DNA of 64,000 nt from Hyphobacterium marinum (GTDB taxonomy: Bacteria; Pseudomonadota; Alphaproteobacteria; Caulobacterales; Maricaulaceae), in assembly GCF_036330325.1 (NCBI RefSeq), contig NZ_JAZDRO010000002.1, positions 248,001 to 312,000 on the forward strand, in the 5' to 3' direction. The translations under genes and the position numbers were made by a program. The notes under the pieces were generated by a model. The model had not been told where the DNA came from and did no database searches. It saw only the letters and a list, made by a program, of their open reading frames with translations. This document shows, one piece after another, positions 25,509 to 33,978 of this stretch; position 1 is the first letter of the stretch; each line of letters starts with the position of its first letter.

Positions 25509-27298
25509 ACCCGGATAGTGCCGGAAACGAGGGCGTCATGCACCTCCCGGTCCAGCGGACGCATAGAGCCCTCCGGTTCGGCAAACCAGAGCGGGTCGGA
25601 AATGTTCGCCGGGTCGAAACCGTCGCGCACCAGGTCCAGCTTGCGGAATTTGAACGTCCCGGTCGTGTCGGTCTGCGTCTGGATCCGGTAGAAAAGCGGG
25701 CGGGCGTAGCCGGGCAGCGCTTCAGCAACATGGCTCTGCAGACCGTCGAGATCGAAACCCTCGCCGACCACCAGTGCGGCCATGCCGGCCTTGCCGTTAT
25801 GGCCGGGCACCGGCACGCCATAGACATTGGCCTGCTGAACGCCGGGATAATGGCCGAGCGCCTCGGCGACCTCGTTGGTCGAGACATTTTCCGACTTCCA
25901 GCGGAAGGTGTCGCCAATCCGGTCGATGAAATAGAAATAGCCGTCCTTGTCGCGCTTCATCAGATCGCCGGTCCGGAACCAGGCATCGCCCGGCTTGAAG
26001 ACATCACGCAGGATTTTCTTCTCGTTCTCGGCCTTGTTCTGATAGCCGTCGAAACGGAAGCGGGTGTCGTCGGGGTCAATCCGGCCGACCGCCTCGCCGA
26101 CCTCGCCGGGTTCGGTCCTGCGGCAACGTCCGTCGGCATCGCGGATCGGGACTTCCTTTTCCAGATCGAAAGCGACCAGCTCGACATTGAAGCGCCATTT
26201 GAGCCAGGGCGGAATCCGCCCGATCGCGCCGGGCCTGGAGTCGAGATTGACGAGGCCGACATTGCCCTCGGTCGCACCGTAGAATTCCATCACGCGCGGC
26301 ATTTTGAACCGGTCCACGAAACGCTCCCAGACATCGGGGCGAAGACCATTGCCGATCATGCAGCGGATGGAATGGCGCGTCTCGTTGGGCGTTTCCGGCG
26401 CGGCGAGCAGGAAGCGGCAGAGCTCGCCGACATACATGAACAACGTCGCCTCGAACGTCACGCATTCGTCCCAGAAGGCAGAAGCCGAGAATTTCTTGCG
26501 GACGATGACCGCGCCGCCTCTCGAAATGCCGAAGCCGACACCGCACAGCCCCCCGGTCGAGTGATAGAGCGGGAGCACCATCATCATCCGGTCACCCGGG
26601 CCGGCATTGGCTCCGGAGGCGAAGATGTTGAGGTAGTACATCGTCCGCGTGTGGGCGATGATCGCGGCCTTGGGCAGGCCGGTCGTACCCGACGTGTACA
26701 TTTTCAGGCAGGGCTCTTTTGCCGTAATCCCCGCGCGGTGCTCGCGCGAAGGCCGTTCGGAGGGCTGCGCCGCGACCTCGGTGTCGAAATCGCGCTCGCC
26801 AGATCCGGCGGCACCGTCCATGACGTGCGGGGCCATCTCGCAATCAATCAGGTCGCACGCGCTGGCATAGGCCTCGGTCAGCTCGCCATCGATGATGGCC
26901 ACGTTCGCGCCGGAAATATTGAGGCAATGGGCCAGCGAATTGCCAGTGATCTGGTTGTTCAGAAGCGCCGCGACGACACCGATTTTCGACAGCCCCACCC
27001 AGATCGGCACATATTCCCAACGATTGGTCAGGAAGACGGCGACGACATCGCCGGGTTTGAGACCCTGCTCCAGCGCCCAGTGGGCGACCTGGTTGGCATA
27101 GGCGTCATATTCGGCATAGCTGATCGTACGGTCATCGGTGATGAAGGCTGGCAGTTCCAGGTGCGCATCGACGATCTCTTCGAGATGATCCGGTGTCAGC
27201 TTTTGCGAGTCCGGCTTGATCCAGCCGACTTCGCGGGTGACGCGCAAGAGCTCCTTCAGCGTGAAAAACTCGCGTTTCAGATCGCCGAAAAAGCCCAT
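25505..27298 (-). CDS. Long-chain acyl-CoA synthetase (FATP/FadD6-like)
   Basis: A 597-residue AMP-binding enzyme. P-loop CLKMYTSGTTGLPKAAI (about residues 205-221), MEFYGATEGNVG for the adenine/acyl region, AWFRTGDLMKRDKDGYFYF and DTFRWKSENVSTNEVAE near the hinge match the long-chain acyl-CoA synthetase branch related to mammalian fatty acid transport proteins. It activates fatty acids to acyl-CoA at the membrane. A tandem palindrome at 27381-27406 about 85-110 bases upstream may be its operator. DUF924 follows with a 4-base overlap. Confidence 0.92.
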   Translation of the reverse strand: MGFFGDLKREFFTLKELLRVTREVGWIKPDSQKLTPDHLEEIVDAHLELPAFITDDRTISYAEYDAYANQVAHWALEQGLKPGDVVAVFLTNRWEYVPIWVGLSKIGVVAALLNNQITGNSLAHCLNISGANVAIIDGELTEAYASACDLIDCEMAPHVMDGAAGSGERDFDTEVAAQPSERPSREHRAGITAKEPCLKMYTSGTTGLPKAAIIAHTRTMYYLNIFASGANAGPGDRMMMVLPLYHSTGGLCGVGFGISRGGAVIVRKKFSASAFWDECVTFEATLFMYVGELCRFLLAAPETPNETRHSIRCMIGNGLRPDVWERFVDRFKMPRVMEFYGATEGNVGLVNLDSRPGAIGRIPPWLKWRFNVELVAFDLEKEVPIRDADGRCRRTEPGEVGEAVGRIDPDDTRFRFDGYQNKAENEKKILRDVFKPGDAWFRTGDLMKRDKDGYFYFIDRIGDTFRWKSENVSTNEVAEALGHYPGVQQANVYGVPVPGHNGKAGMAALVVGEGFDLDGLQSHVAEALPGYARPLFYRIQTQTDTTGTFKFRKLDLVRDGFDPANISDPLWFAEPEGSMRPLDREVHDALVSGTIRV

Positions 27299-27380
27299 GA
27301 TGGATCGCCTGCTGCCTATGGTTTGCGCAGACTGACGATACGAGGCGGCGCGGACCGGTCAAGCAAGAGCGCTGAGAAAG

Positions 27381-27406
27381 GTGAACACTGTTCACAACAC
27401 AGTGTT
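27381..27406 (-). promoter_or_regulatory. Overlapping palindromes upstream of acyl-CoA synthetase (putative TetR-type operator)
   Basis: GTGAACACTGTTCAC (27381-27395) is a palindrome with 6-bp arms. AACACTG (27384-27390) is repeated inverted as CAGTGTT (27400-27406). Overlapping dyads of this size upstream of a fatty-acid activation gene resemble sites for TetR-family acyl-CoA-responsive repressors; the regulator is not in the window. Confidence 0.55.
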
Positions 27407-27417
27407 TCAGGGAGGCG

Positions 27418-29304
27418 TCACGCCGATGGCAGGCGGATGTCCTCAATCATCTCCTGAACTTCAGCCGGGGGCGGCGCGGTCGCCAGCGCGGTAACGACGG
27501 AGACAGCAAAGCTGATCGCCATGCCCAGCGTGCCGATCCCTTCAGGCGAAATGCCCAGCCACCACCCGGCCTCCGTCCCGGCGGCAAAGCCGGGGGTGAG
27601 GCCGAACAGACCCGCCAGCGCGACCGGAATGGCCAGCCCCGCCACGATCAGCGGCACGGGCATGCCCGGTCCTGAGGCGCGTCTTGTGCCGAAATGGATG
27701 AGGCCGGCGGCAATTACGACCAAGAGCGCGCACACGCCGATGACGACGGGCGAGAAGCCGATCTTGAAATGGACGATATAGGCGGCGGTAAAAATGAGAC
27801 CCGTTAGCATGCCGGCAATCGCCCCGGCCTTGTTCATCCGCTTCCAGAAAATCCCGAGCAATATCGCCGGGAAGAAGCTCGCGGCGGCGAGGCCGAAGGC
27901 GAAGGCGACCACGGCGGCGACAAAGCCCGGCGGATTGATCCCGGCATAGATCGCAATCAGCACCGCACCCACGGCGGCCAGTCGCGCGACCAGCAATTCC
28001 TGTCGGTCACTCATGCCAGTGAAGAGGACTTTCCGGCAGAGGTCGTGTGATACCGCCGAGGAGATCACCATGAGAAGCCCGGCCGCTGTCGAGAGGGCTG
28101 CGGCCAGCCCGCCTGCCACGACGAGCCCGATCACCCAGGCCGGGAGGCGGCCAATCTCCGGGTTGGCCAGCACGAAAATGTCCCGGTCGAGCGTTGTGAC
28201 TTCGTTCTCGGCCTCGTCTGCCCGGTACTGAATTCGTCCGTCGTCATTGTGGTCGGTGAAGCCGAGAAGCCCGGTCCGCTCCCAGTTGTAGAACCATTGC
28301 GGTGTGGCGTTCTCGCCTGTGGCTTCCGCCTCGCCGCGCGCGACCTCGACCGAATATTCGCTCTCATTGACGGTGTCGATGAAGTTGGCGCGCGCAAAGA
28401 CCGCGACCGCGGGGGCGGTGGTGTAGAGGACGGCGATGAAGAGGAGCGCCCAGCCGGCAGACTTGCGCGCATCGGACGCCTTGGGGACGGTGAAGAAGCG
28501 GATAATGACGTGGGGCAGGCCCGCCGTGCCCGCCATCAGTGCGAGCGTGATCGCAAACACGTCGAGGGTCGATTTCTGACCTTCCGTGTAAGGCCGGAAC
28601 CCGAGATCGACGAGCGTTCGATCCAGACTCTGCAACAGGGGCGTTCCGTCCTGCGCATTGCCGACAAAGCCCAGCTGCGGGATGGGTGAGCCGGTGATCT
28701 GGATCGACAGGAAGATCGCCGGAACCATGAAAGCGAAGATCAGGACGCAATACTGCGCGACCTGGGTATAGGTGATGCCCTTCATCCCGCCCAGGACCGC
28801 GTAGAACAGCACCACGATCGCCCCGACCAGCACGCCGATTTCGACCGGGACCTGCAGGAAGTTGGAAAAGGCGATGCCGACGCCGCGCATCTGCCCGGCG
28901 ATATAGGTGAAGGAGATGAAGAGCGCGCAGATCACCGCGACGATGCGCGCGGCCTGGCTGTAATAGCGGTCGCCGACGAAGTCCGGGACGGTGAATTTGC
29001 CGAACTTGCGCAAATAGGGTGCCAACAGGAGCGCCAGCAGCACATACCCCCCGGTCCAGCCCATCAAATAGACCGAGCCATCATAGCCGGCGAACGCGAT
29101 GATCCCGGCCATCGACAGGAAAGACGCCGCGCTCATCCAGTCGGCGGCCGTCGCCATGCCGTTGAAGACCGGGTGGACGTGATGGCCGGCCACGTAGAAA
29201 TCGTCGGTCGTGGCCGCGCGTGCCCAGACGGCGATGCCGATATAGAGCGCGAAGCTGGAGAAGACGAAAACCGCCGTCCAGATCAGGGTCGGGCTCATAT
29301 CCAT
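27418..29304 (-). CDS. Sodium:solute symporter (acetate permease-like, SSS family)
   Basis: A 628-residue membrane carrier with about 13 spans. The N-terminus reads DDFYVAGHHVHPVFNGMATA and DWMSAASFLSMAGIIAFAGY, as in ActP-type SSS members; FGKFTVPDFVGDRYYS is the conserved cytoplasmic loop. A hydrophilic insertion at about residues 311-385 is extracytoplasmic and holds an EF-hand-like loop DHNDDGRIQY at 351-360. The small DUF4212 protein is encoded just upstream (4-base gap), the standard partner of this subfamily. It probably takes up acetate or a related monocarboxylate with sodium. Confidence 0.92.
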   Translation of the reverse strand: MDMSPTLIWTAVFVFSSFALYIGIAVWARAATTDDFYVAGHHVHPVFNGMATAADWMSAASFLSMAGIIAFAGYDGSVYLMGWTGGYVLLALLLAPYLRKFGKFTVPDFVGDRYYSQAARIVAVICALFISFTYIAGQMRGVGIAFSNFLQVPVEIGVLVGAIVVLFYAVLGGMKGITYTQVAQYCVLIFAFMVPAIFLSIQITGSPIPQLGFVGNAQDGTPLLQSLDRTLVDLGFRPYTEGQKSTLDVFAITLALMAGTAGLPHVIIRFFTVPKASDARKSAGWALLFIAVLYTTAPAVAVFARANFIDTVNESEYSVEVARGEAEATGENATPQWFYNWERTGLLGFTDHNDDGRIQYRADEAENEVTTLDRDIFVLANPEIGRLPAWVIGLVVAGGLAAALSTAAGLLMVISSAVSHDLCRKVLFTGMSDRQELLVARLAAVGAVLIAIYAGINPPGFVAAVVAFAFGLAAASFFPAILLGIFWKRMNKAGAIAGMLTGLIFTAAYIVHFKIGFSPVVIGVCALLVVIAAGLIHFGTRRASGPGMPVPLIVAGLAIPVALAGLFGLTPGFAAGTEAGWWLGISPEGIGTLGMAISFAVSVVTALATAPPPAEVQEMIEDIRLPSA

Positions 29305-29308
29305 GACG

Positions 29309-29590
29309 TCAGCCCTCCCCGTCCGCGCCGAAGCGACGTTCGAGCCGGTCCATCAGCACGGCATAGACGAAAATGAGGATAACGAAGACATAGATCGCGC
29401 CCTGCTGGGCGAACCAGAACCCCAGCGGTGCGCCGCCGATGGAGACCTGGTCAAGCACGTCGCGAAAGAGGATGCCGGCTCCGAAAGACACTGCGAACCA
29501 AACGGCCAGGAGGACCGCCATCAGCCGCAGATTGGCCCGCCAGTAGGCCTTGCGCCGCGCCTGCCGGTCGATCTGTTCCGCTTCCGTCAT
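29309..29590 (-). CDS. DUF4212 protein, small subunit of sodium:solute symporter
   Basis: A 93-residue protein with two membrane spans (LRLMAVLLAVWFAVSFGAGI and AIYVFVILIFVYAVLMDRLE) separated by a short loop LGFWFAQQG, the DUF4212 pattern. It is always found next to this type of SSS symporter and is thought to form a complex with it. It is the first gene of the two-gene operon. Confidence 0.93.
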   Translation of the reverse strand: MTEAEQIDRQARRKAYWRANLRLMAVLLAVWFAVSFGAGILFRDVLDQVSIGGAPLGFWFAQQGAIYVFVILIFVYAVLMDRLERRFGADGEG

Positions 29591-29623
29591 TGACCGCCCT
29601 CCCCAAGGCTCTGGCCCGAAGGG

Positions 29624-30037
29624 TTAGCGCGGGGTGACCCCGGTGTCACGGGGTGGGCACCCAAAGGACAGAATAACCCCCTCGGACCGGTACTCGATGC
29701 TGTCCGTCTCGTTGAAATAGGCCCGGACGCTGTCAGTCTCGTCGTACAGGAGGCAGGCCGAGCCCTCTCCCGGTGACATTTCGCAGAATGGTGCGGTGAA
29801 GCGAACCGTGCCTTCTGCCGTCAGCGGCCGGAGGACTTCGCCGCTCAACGCGTACTGGATATAGGTCCCGCGCGGATACTCCACCTCGCCGGCCTGTCGG
29901 AGGGTCGCCGTCTGCCCCAGAAAATCGTCGAGCCTTTCACCATTGGTCGTGACCGCGGTCATGACGCGGCACTCGCGGTCGTCCCCGGCATCGGGAAGAC
30001 CCAACAACAACCCCGCGAACAAGGCGATCAGCGGCAT
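29624..30037 (-). CDS. Small exported protein of unknown function
   Basis: A 137-residue protein. I prefer ATG at 30037, which has AAAGGG five bases upstream, over ATG at 30058, which has no ribosome site; either gives a short hydrophobic signal (MPLIALFAGLLLGLP). Four cysteines at DRECRVM, FCEMSPG, SACLLYD and SFGCPPRD suggest two disulfides in the periplasm. No family recognised. Its stop codon lies 33 bases upstream of the DUF4212 start on the same strand. Confidence 0.65.
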   Translation of the reverse strand: MPLIALFAGLLLGLPDAGDDRECRVMTAVTTNGERLDDFLGQTATLRQAGEVEYPRGTYIQYALSGEVLRPLTAEGTVRFTAPFCEMSPGEGSACLLYDETDSVRAYFNETDSIEYRSEGVILSFGCPPRDTGVTPR

Positions 30038-30193
30038 CAGAACCCTTTCAGTCAACATCGTGCCAGCCCGGCCCGACCGTCCTGATACGGCTCAGCCTGC
30101 CAGCTTTTCCCCCGCCACGCGATCCGTCTTCGCAAGGTCACACGGGTCTGTTAACCTTTTTCCGTCGCGAAAGCGGACTTGAAGGGGGAAGGC

Positions 30194-30706
30194 ATGTTCC
30201 GGCTCTACGTGTTTCTCGCCGCCATCGGCGTGCTTGCGATTTTCGGCGGGTTCTGGCTCGACCAGCGGGTCCAGCTGGCTGCGACAGTGGGCTATGGCGT
30301 GATGACCGCCGCGGCGCTGGCGATGATTTTCGCGCCGGTCCGGCATAGCCTCGCCTCCTACATCCTTGCCATTCCGCTCGCCGTCATCACCTGGTCGATG
30401 CTGACCTCGCTCGCGGCCCAGCTGAACGGCCTCTTCGGTCTCGACCTTCACCCGATGCTGGTCGCGGTCCTTGATTTCAACACGGCCGCGCAGAGCTGGC
30501 TGATGGGCCTCATCTTCGGTGAGAGCGAACCGGTCGCCAAAATGGCTGCCGAGTCGGTCGGTGAAAGCATGGGCGCACCCGAAGCGGTCGGCGGGTTCGG
30601 CGGACGCATCGCCATCGACGTGGCCGTCGCCGTACTGGCGACGCTGGTCACGGGTGTTGTGAAAAAGCTGTTCAATATCGGCGACGGAGACCGCGCGGCG
30701 GCCTGA
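30194..30706 (+). CDS. Membrane protein of unknown function
   Basis: A 170-residue protein starting at ATG 30194 behind GAAGGGGGAAGG. Three or four hydrophobic segments in the first 80 residues (VFLAAIGVLAIFGGFWL, VMTAAALAMIFAPV, YILAIPLAVITWSMLTSLAA) and one near the C-terminus (AVAVLATLVTGVVKKLF). The middle part contains a loop with FGESEPVAKMAAESVGES. No family recognised. It is divergent from the preceding small secreted protein. Confidence 0.65.
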   Translation: MFRLYVFLAAIGVLAIFGGFWLDQRVQLAATVGYGVMTAAALAMIFAPVRHSLASYILAIPLAVITWSMLTSLAAQLNGLFGLDLHPMLVAVLDFNTAAQSWLMGLIFGESEPVAKMAAESVGESMGAPEAVGGFGGRIAIDVAVAVLATLVTGVVKKLFNIGDGDRAAA

Positions 30707-30752
30707 TTGTTGCCGACAACACCGCCATGCTGAATCGCCTGGCAACGAGTTT

Positions 30753-31868
30753 CTAGCCGATTGGCGGTATGTTCAGCTGGTAGCGAACGCTGCGTCCCCC
30801 GCCTGATGGGAGGAATGCACCGATCTCTGATAGGTATTGGAGGTCCCGCGTGGCAGTCGCTTTCGACGCGCCGGTTATAGACACATATTTACGAGCGCTC
30901 ATACCGCCTTCAAAACCGTCAAATCCTTCGTCGAGCATGCGGCGAACCACTTTTGCCTGCCGCTCATTGAGCGCATCGCGATATTGATCGAAGAACTTCG
31001 CCTTCTCGATCACGAAGGACACAAGGCTTTCAGCGCGCTCCTGCGCCTCAAGGATGGTCTGAACGAAATATTCGACCCAGGCCGTCACCTCGTTCGATCG
31101 CTGCCCAGTTTTGAGTGCTTCGTAGTAGTCATGACGCTTTTGCTCGATGACTTCGGACAAGCTGAGCAGGACCGGGCGGCCGAGCCCTTGGGCGAGCGCC
31201 TTCTCGGACAGGGCCCGACCAATCCGGCCATTCCCATCCTCGAACGGATGGATACTCTCGAAATAGATATGCGCGATCGCCGAGCGTACCGGTGCCAGCT
31301 TGATCTCATTGGTGCCGCCTGGCGCGGTATCATTGAACCATTTTATGTATTCGGCCATTTGACGAGGAACGTCATTTGATGGCGGAGCTTCGTAGTGAAC
31401 CTTCTCCTTGCCAAACGGTCCGGATACGATCTGCATCGGCTCGGCATGGTCTCGCCACCTTCCCACAGCGATCCGTTTGGCCCCTGCCATCAGCATGTCA
31501 TGCCATTGGAACAGGTCCGCTTCTCTGAGCGGCTCCGAGAACGTATTTCTGACGTGAACCATGAGCTCCGCGACACCACGCGCCCGAGGGTCTCGTACCG
31601 TTTCGATTGCGGGGTTTAGTCCCAGCTGGTTCCGAATAGAGGAGCGAACATCTTTCCGGCTGAAAAATTCACCCTCAATCTCTGAGGTCTTGATTGCCTC
31701 AGACACCATTAACTCTACGACCAATTCGGTCTGTTCCTCCTCACGGAGTCCTTGCAGCGCCCCGCTTACGCGGCCGGTCTTTTCCGCAAACGTGTATAAA
31801 TCGGCTTCAATTCCGTCAGTGCGGTATTTGAATTCTGGCCAATCGTGTTGCTGCCAGTTGTAGGTCAT
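30753..31868 (-). CDS. Fic family protein with DUF4172 and C-terminal winged helix
   Basis: A 371-residue Fic enzyme. Residues 1-80 match DUF4172 (YNWQQHDWPEFKYR). The inhibitory motif TSEIEG near residue 61 fits the (S/T)xxxE(G/N) rule, placing the autoinhibitory helix N-terminal (class II). The active-site loop is HPFEDGNGRIGR near residue 208. The last 60 residues form a winged helix (VSITGASKATATRDLQYLSE). It would transfer AMP to protein hydroxyls and probably regulates its own transcription through the operators at 31868-31940. Codon and base use look less GC-rich than the neighbours, suggesting transfer. Confidence 0.93.
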   Translation of the reverse strand: MTYNWQQHDWPEFKYRTDGIEADLYTFAEKTGRVSGALQGLREEEQTELVVELMVSEAIKTSEIEGEFFSRKDVRSSIRNQLGLNPAIETVRDPRARGVAELMVHVRNTFSEPLREADLFQWHDMLMAGAKRIAVGRWRDHAEPMQIVSGPFGKEKVHYEAPPSNDVPRQMAEYIKWFNDTAPGGTNEIKLAPVRSAIAHIYFESIHPFEDGNGRIGRALSEKALAQGLGRPVLLSLSEVIEQKRHDYYEALKTGQRSNEVTAWVEYFVQTILEAQERAESLVSFVIEKAKFFDQYRDALNERQAKVVRRMLDEGFDGFEGGMSARKYVSITGASKATATRDLQYLSEIGAFLPSGGGRSVRYQLNIPPIG

Positions 31869-31896
31869 GAGCCGATTATCAACATTATTTGGCTCA
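31868..31896 (-). promoter_or_regulatory. Fic operator 2 (inverted repeat over the start codon)
   Basis: TGAGCCGATTA (31868-31878) faces TATTTGGCTCA (31886-31896), a copy with two mismatches, with a 7-base gap. The first half-site overlaps the last base of the fic start codon, so binding would block initiation. Confidence 0.7.
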
Positions 31897-31911
31897 ATTT
31901 CAACCAGATTT

Positions 31912-31940
31912 TGAGCCGATTAGGACGCCTAATCGGCTCA
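31912..31940 (-). promoter_or_regulatory. Fic operator 1 (perfect inverted repeat)
   Basis: TGAGCCGATTA (31912-31922) and TAATCGGCTCA (31930-31940) with the same 7-base gap as operator 2. The centres of the two operators are 44 bases apart, about four helical turns, so two dimers would bind the same DNA face. The repeat could also fold as a hairpin but has no T run on the side needed for a terminator. Confidence 0.75.
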
Positions 31941-31991
31941 TGGGCCGAGCAGGCTTTGGTCCTGCCAAGCGAAATTGCCTGATTTCTGCCG

Positions 31992-32076
31992 TGGTGCCCC
32001 CGGTCCGACTCGAACGGACACTCCCGAAGGAAACGGATTTTGAATCCGTCGCGTCTACCAATTCCGCCACGGGGGC
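31992..32076 (-). tRNA. tRNA-Leu (anticodon CAA)
   Basis: An 85-base class II tRNA on the minus strand. Acceptor GCCCCCG pairs with CGGGGGC, followed by ACCA. The anticodon stem ACGGA/TCCGT encloses loop TTCAAAA, giving anticodon CAA for TTG codons. The long variable arm reads TCCTTCGGGA. The CCA end is encoded. It lies about 50 bases from the fic operators. Confidence 0.96.
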
Positions 32077-32212
32077 TTCGCCTTGCGGCCAAGGGCGCGG
32101 AAGCTGCCCCAAGCCCGAGCCGAAATCAACAGATGTCAGCGGCGGCACACCCTAGCAATTGGGAAAGAATTAAGCTGTCTACTGGTGCCTCGTTACCGGG
32201 GTCAGCAACCTC

Positions 32213-32839
32213 ATGAGCACGACCGAAAACCGCGGCCTGATCGGGGCCTTGCAGGATATTGCCCGCGATGCGCCGGACGACGGCCTGACGCTGGGTGAAT
32301 TCACCGATGCGCTCGGCGAGCGGGCTTTCGGCGTTATCCTATTCGCGCTGGCTTTGCCGGTCTGTATCCCCTTCCTCTACGTCATCCCGCAGATCGTTGC
32401 CCTGCCGATGCTGGCGCTCGCCGCGCAGATGGCGGCGGGCCGGGGCGAACCCTGGCTGCCGCGCAATTTCGCTGGCCGCCGGATCGACAAGCCGGGCCTG
32501 GAGCGCATGGCCCGCACGGGCAAGCGCTGGTTTGGCTGGCTGGAGCGACTGGCCCGGCCGCGCCTGCTCTTCCTTTCGGGGGCTTCGGGCGAACGCGTTG
32601 TCGGGTTTTTCCTGGCCGCGTTTTGCACCTCGGTGCTGGTGCCCCTGCCGCTGACCAACACCAATCCGGGGATCGCGACCGCCATCGCTTCGCTTGGGCT
32701 GCTGACCCGGGACGGCATATTGATCCTGTTCGGCCTATTGATGGGAACAGCCTGGATCCTGCTGCTCGTCATCGGCGGACCGGCCCTCCTCTACGCAATG
32801 GTGGATTTCGTTCGCGGCCTTGTGAACGGTGCGGGCTGA
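32213..32839 (+). CDS. exoD: ExoD family exopolysaccharide synthesis-related membrane protein
   Basis: A 208-residue membrane protein. LTLGEFTDALGERAFGVILF and FALALPVCIPFLYVIPQIVALPM are the characteristic ExoD segments; three or four membrane spans follow. In Rhizobium meliloti ExoD affects exopolysaccharide production and alkaline stress tolerance, but the molecular activity is unknown. ATG at 32213 keeps the full conserved N-terminus. No other polysaccharide gene is nearby. Confidence 0.9.
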   Translation: MSTTENRGLIGALQDIARDAPDDGLTLGEFTDALGERAFGVILFALALPVCIPFLYVIPQIVALPMLALAAQMAAGRGEPWLPRNFAGRRIDKPGLERMARTGKRWFGWLERLARPRLLFLSGASGERVVGFFLAAFCTSVLVPLPLTNTNPGIATAIASLGLLTRDGILILFGLLMGTAWILLLVIGGPALLYAMVDFVRGLVNGAG

Positions 32840-32894
32840 GCTGCGGCGCATTGCGCGCTTTCCCTTCCGCGCGCGCCCGCCTATCGTCCCACCC

Positions 32895-33410
32895 ATGATC
32901 ACGCGTTTTTACACGGCGGACCGGTGGCCCTTCCTCGCGGCGGGGGCGTCCTTTCTCATCCTCTGCGGTGCCTGGTTCTTCCAGTATGGTCTGGGTTATG
33001 AACCCTGCGCGCTCTGCTTTGACCAGCGTCATATCCATTGGACCATTATCGGCCTGGGGCTGGTAACCGGGCTGGGCATGGTCTTCGTGCCGTCGCTGCG
33101 CAAATACGCGCCCATCGCGTGCATGATCGTGCTTGGCGGCTTTCTCTACTCGGCTGGTTTTGCCGGCTGGCATGCCGGGATCGAGTATGGCTGGTGGGAC
33201 GGTCCGGCGTCCTGCACGACGACCGGCGATACCGACATTTCGCTCGCGGAGATCAACGCCATGCTGAACGGCACTGGCGCGCCGCTTGTCCTGTGCGATG
33301 AAGCGGCCTGGACGCTACTGGGCATCTCGATGGCCGGGTATAACGCCATCCTCTCCGCCCTTTTGGCGATTGCCTCGGGCTTCGCGGCCTTCCGGCCACG
33401 TCATGGTTGA
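32895..33410 (+). CDS. dsbB: Disulfide bond formation protein B
   Basis: A 171-residue inner-membrane oxidase that re-oxidises DsbA with ubiquinone. GYEPCALCFDQRHIHW carries the quinone-side CxxC; the second periplasmic pair lies in GPASCTTTG and LVLCDEAA. Four membrane spans as expected. ATG at 32895 is the most likely start; a GTG at 32829 would add 22 Arg-rich residues. Neighbours are exoD (upstream) and coq7, whose start lies inside the dsbB 3' end, so quinone synthesis and quinone-dependent oxidation are coupled here. Confidence 0.88.
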   Translation: MITRFYTADRWPFLAAGASFLILCGAWFFQYGLGYEPCALCFDQRHIHWTIIGLGLVTGLGMVFVPSLRKYAPIACMIVLGGFLYSAGFAGWHAGIEYGWWDGPASCTTTGDTDISLAEINAMLNGTGAPLVLCDEAAWTLLGISMAGYNAILSALLAIASGFAAFRPRHG

Positions 33411-33969
33411 ACGCCGAACCATTCCCCGGCCCGGGACACGCCGTGACGATGAGCGGGTCGGAGAAATGATCCGGGTCGATCATGCCGGCGAATACGGGGC
33501 CGTCGCGATTTATGAAGGTCAGCGGGCCGTGTTCTCCGGCATCGCCTCGAAAGCGCGAATCGCCAGCCAGCTAAAATCCATGGAAGCGGAAGAGCAGCAC
33601 CATCTCGACGCCTTCGATCAGCTCCTGACGGACCGCAAGGTGCGCCCCACCGCGCTGATGCCGATCTGGAAGCTGGCCGGGCGCGCGCTCGGCGTGACCA
33701 CTGCCCTGATGGGGGAACGCGCCGCACACGCCTGTACCGAAGCCGTCGAGAGCGTGATCGAGACCCATTATGGTGACCAGGTCGAAGAATTGACGGCGAT
33801 GGACGAGCCGGACCTGGCGTCGCAATTCGCGCAGTTCCGGGAAGAGGAGATCGCCCACCGTGATCTCGCCGTGCATGAAGGCGCAAAAGACGCGCCCGGA
33901 TACCCGATTCTCTCCGCTCTCATCCGTGGGGGGTGCCGCGCCGCGATCCGCCTGTCGGAAAAAATCTAA
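33403..33969 (+). CDS. coq7: Demethoxyubiquinone hydroxylase Coq7
   Basis: A 188-residue di-iron hydroxylase of ubiquinone synthesis. The iron ligands sit in AGEYGAVAIYEGQ, MEAEEQHHLDAF (ExxH), TEAVESVIETHYGDQ and REEEIAHRDLAV (ExxH). It hydroxylates the penultimate ubiquinone precursor at the membrane. ATG at 33403 (MVERRTIPRPG) overlaps the dsbB stop by 8 bases. Confidence 0.94.
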   Translation: MVERRTIPRPGTRRDDERVGEMIRVDHAGEYGAVAIYEGQRAVFSGIASKARIASQLKSMEAEEQHHLDAFDQLLTDRKVRPTALMPIWKLAGRALGVTTALMGERAAHACTEAVESVIETHYGDQVEELTAMDEPDLASQFAQFREEEIAHRDLAVHEGAKDAPGYPILSALIRGGCRAAIRLSEKI

Positions 33970-33978
33970 GGTTTTTCA

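Noticed and set aside
25538..27457. A 639-codon plus-strand frame opposite the acyl-CoA synthetase
   Set aside because: Antisense shadow; the minus-strand product has all AMP-binding enzyme motifs.
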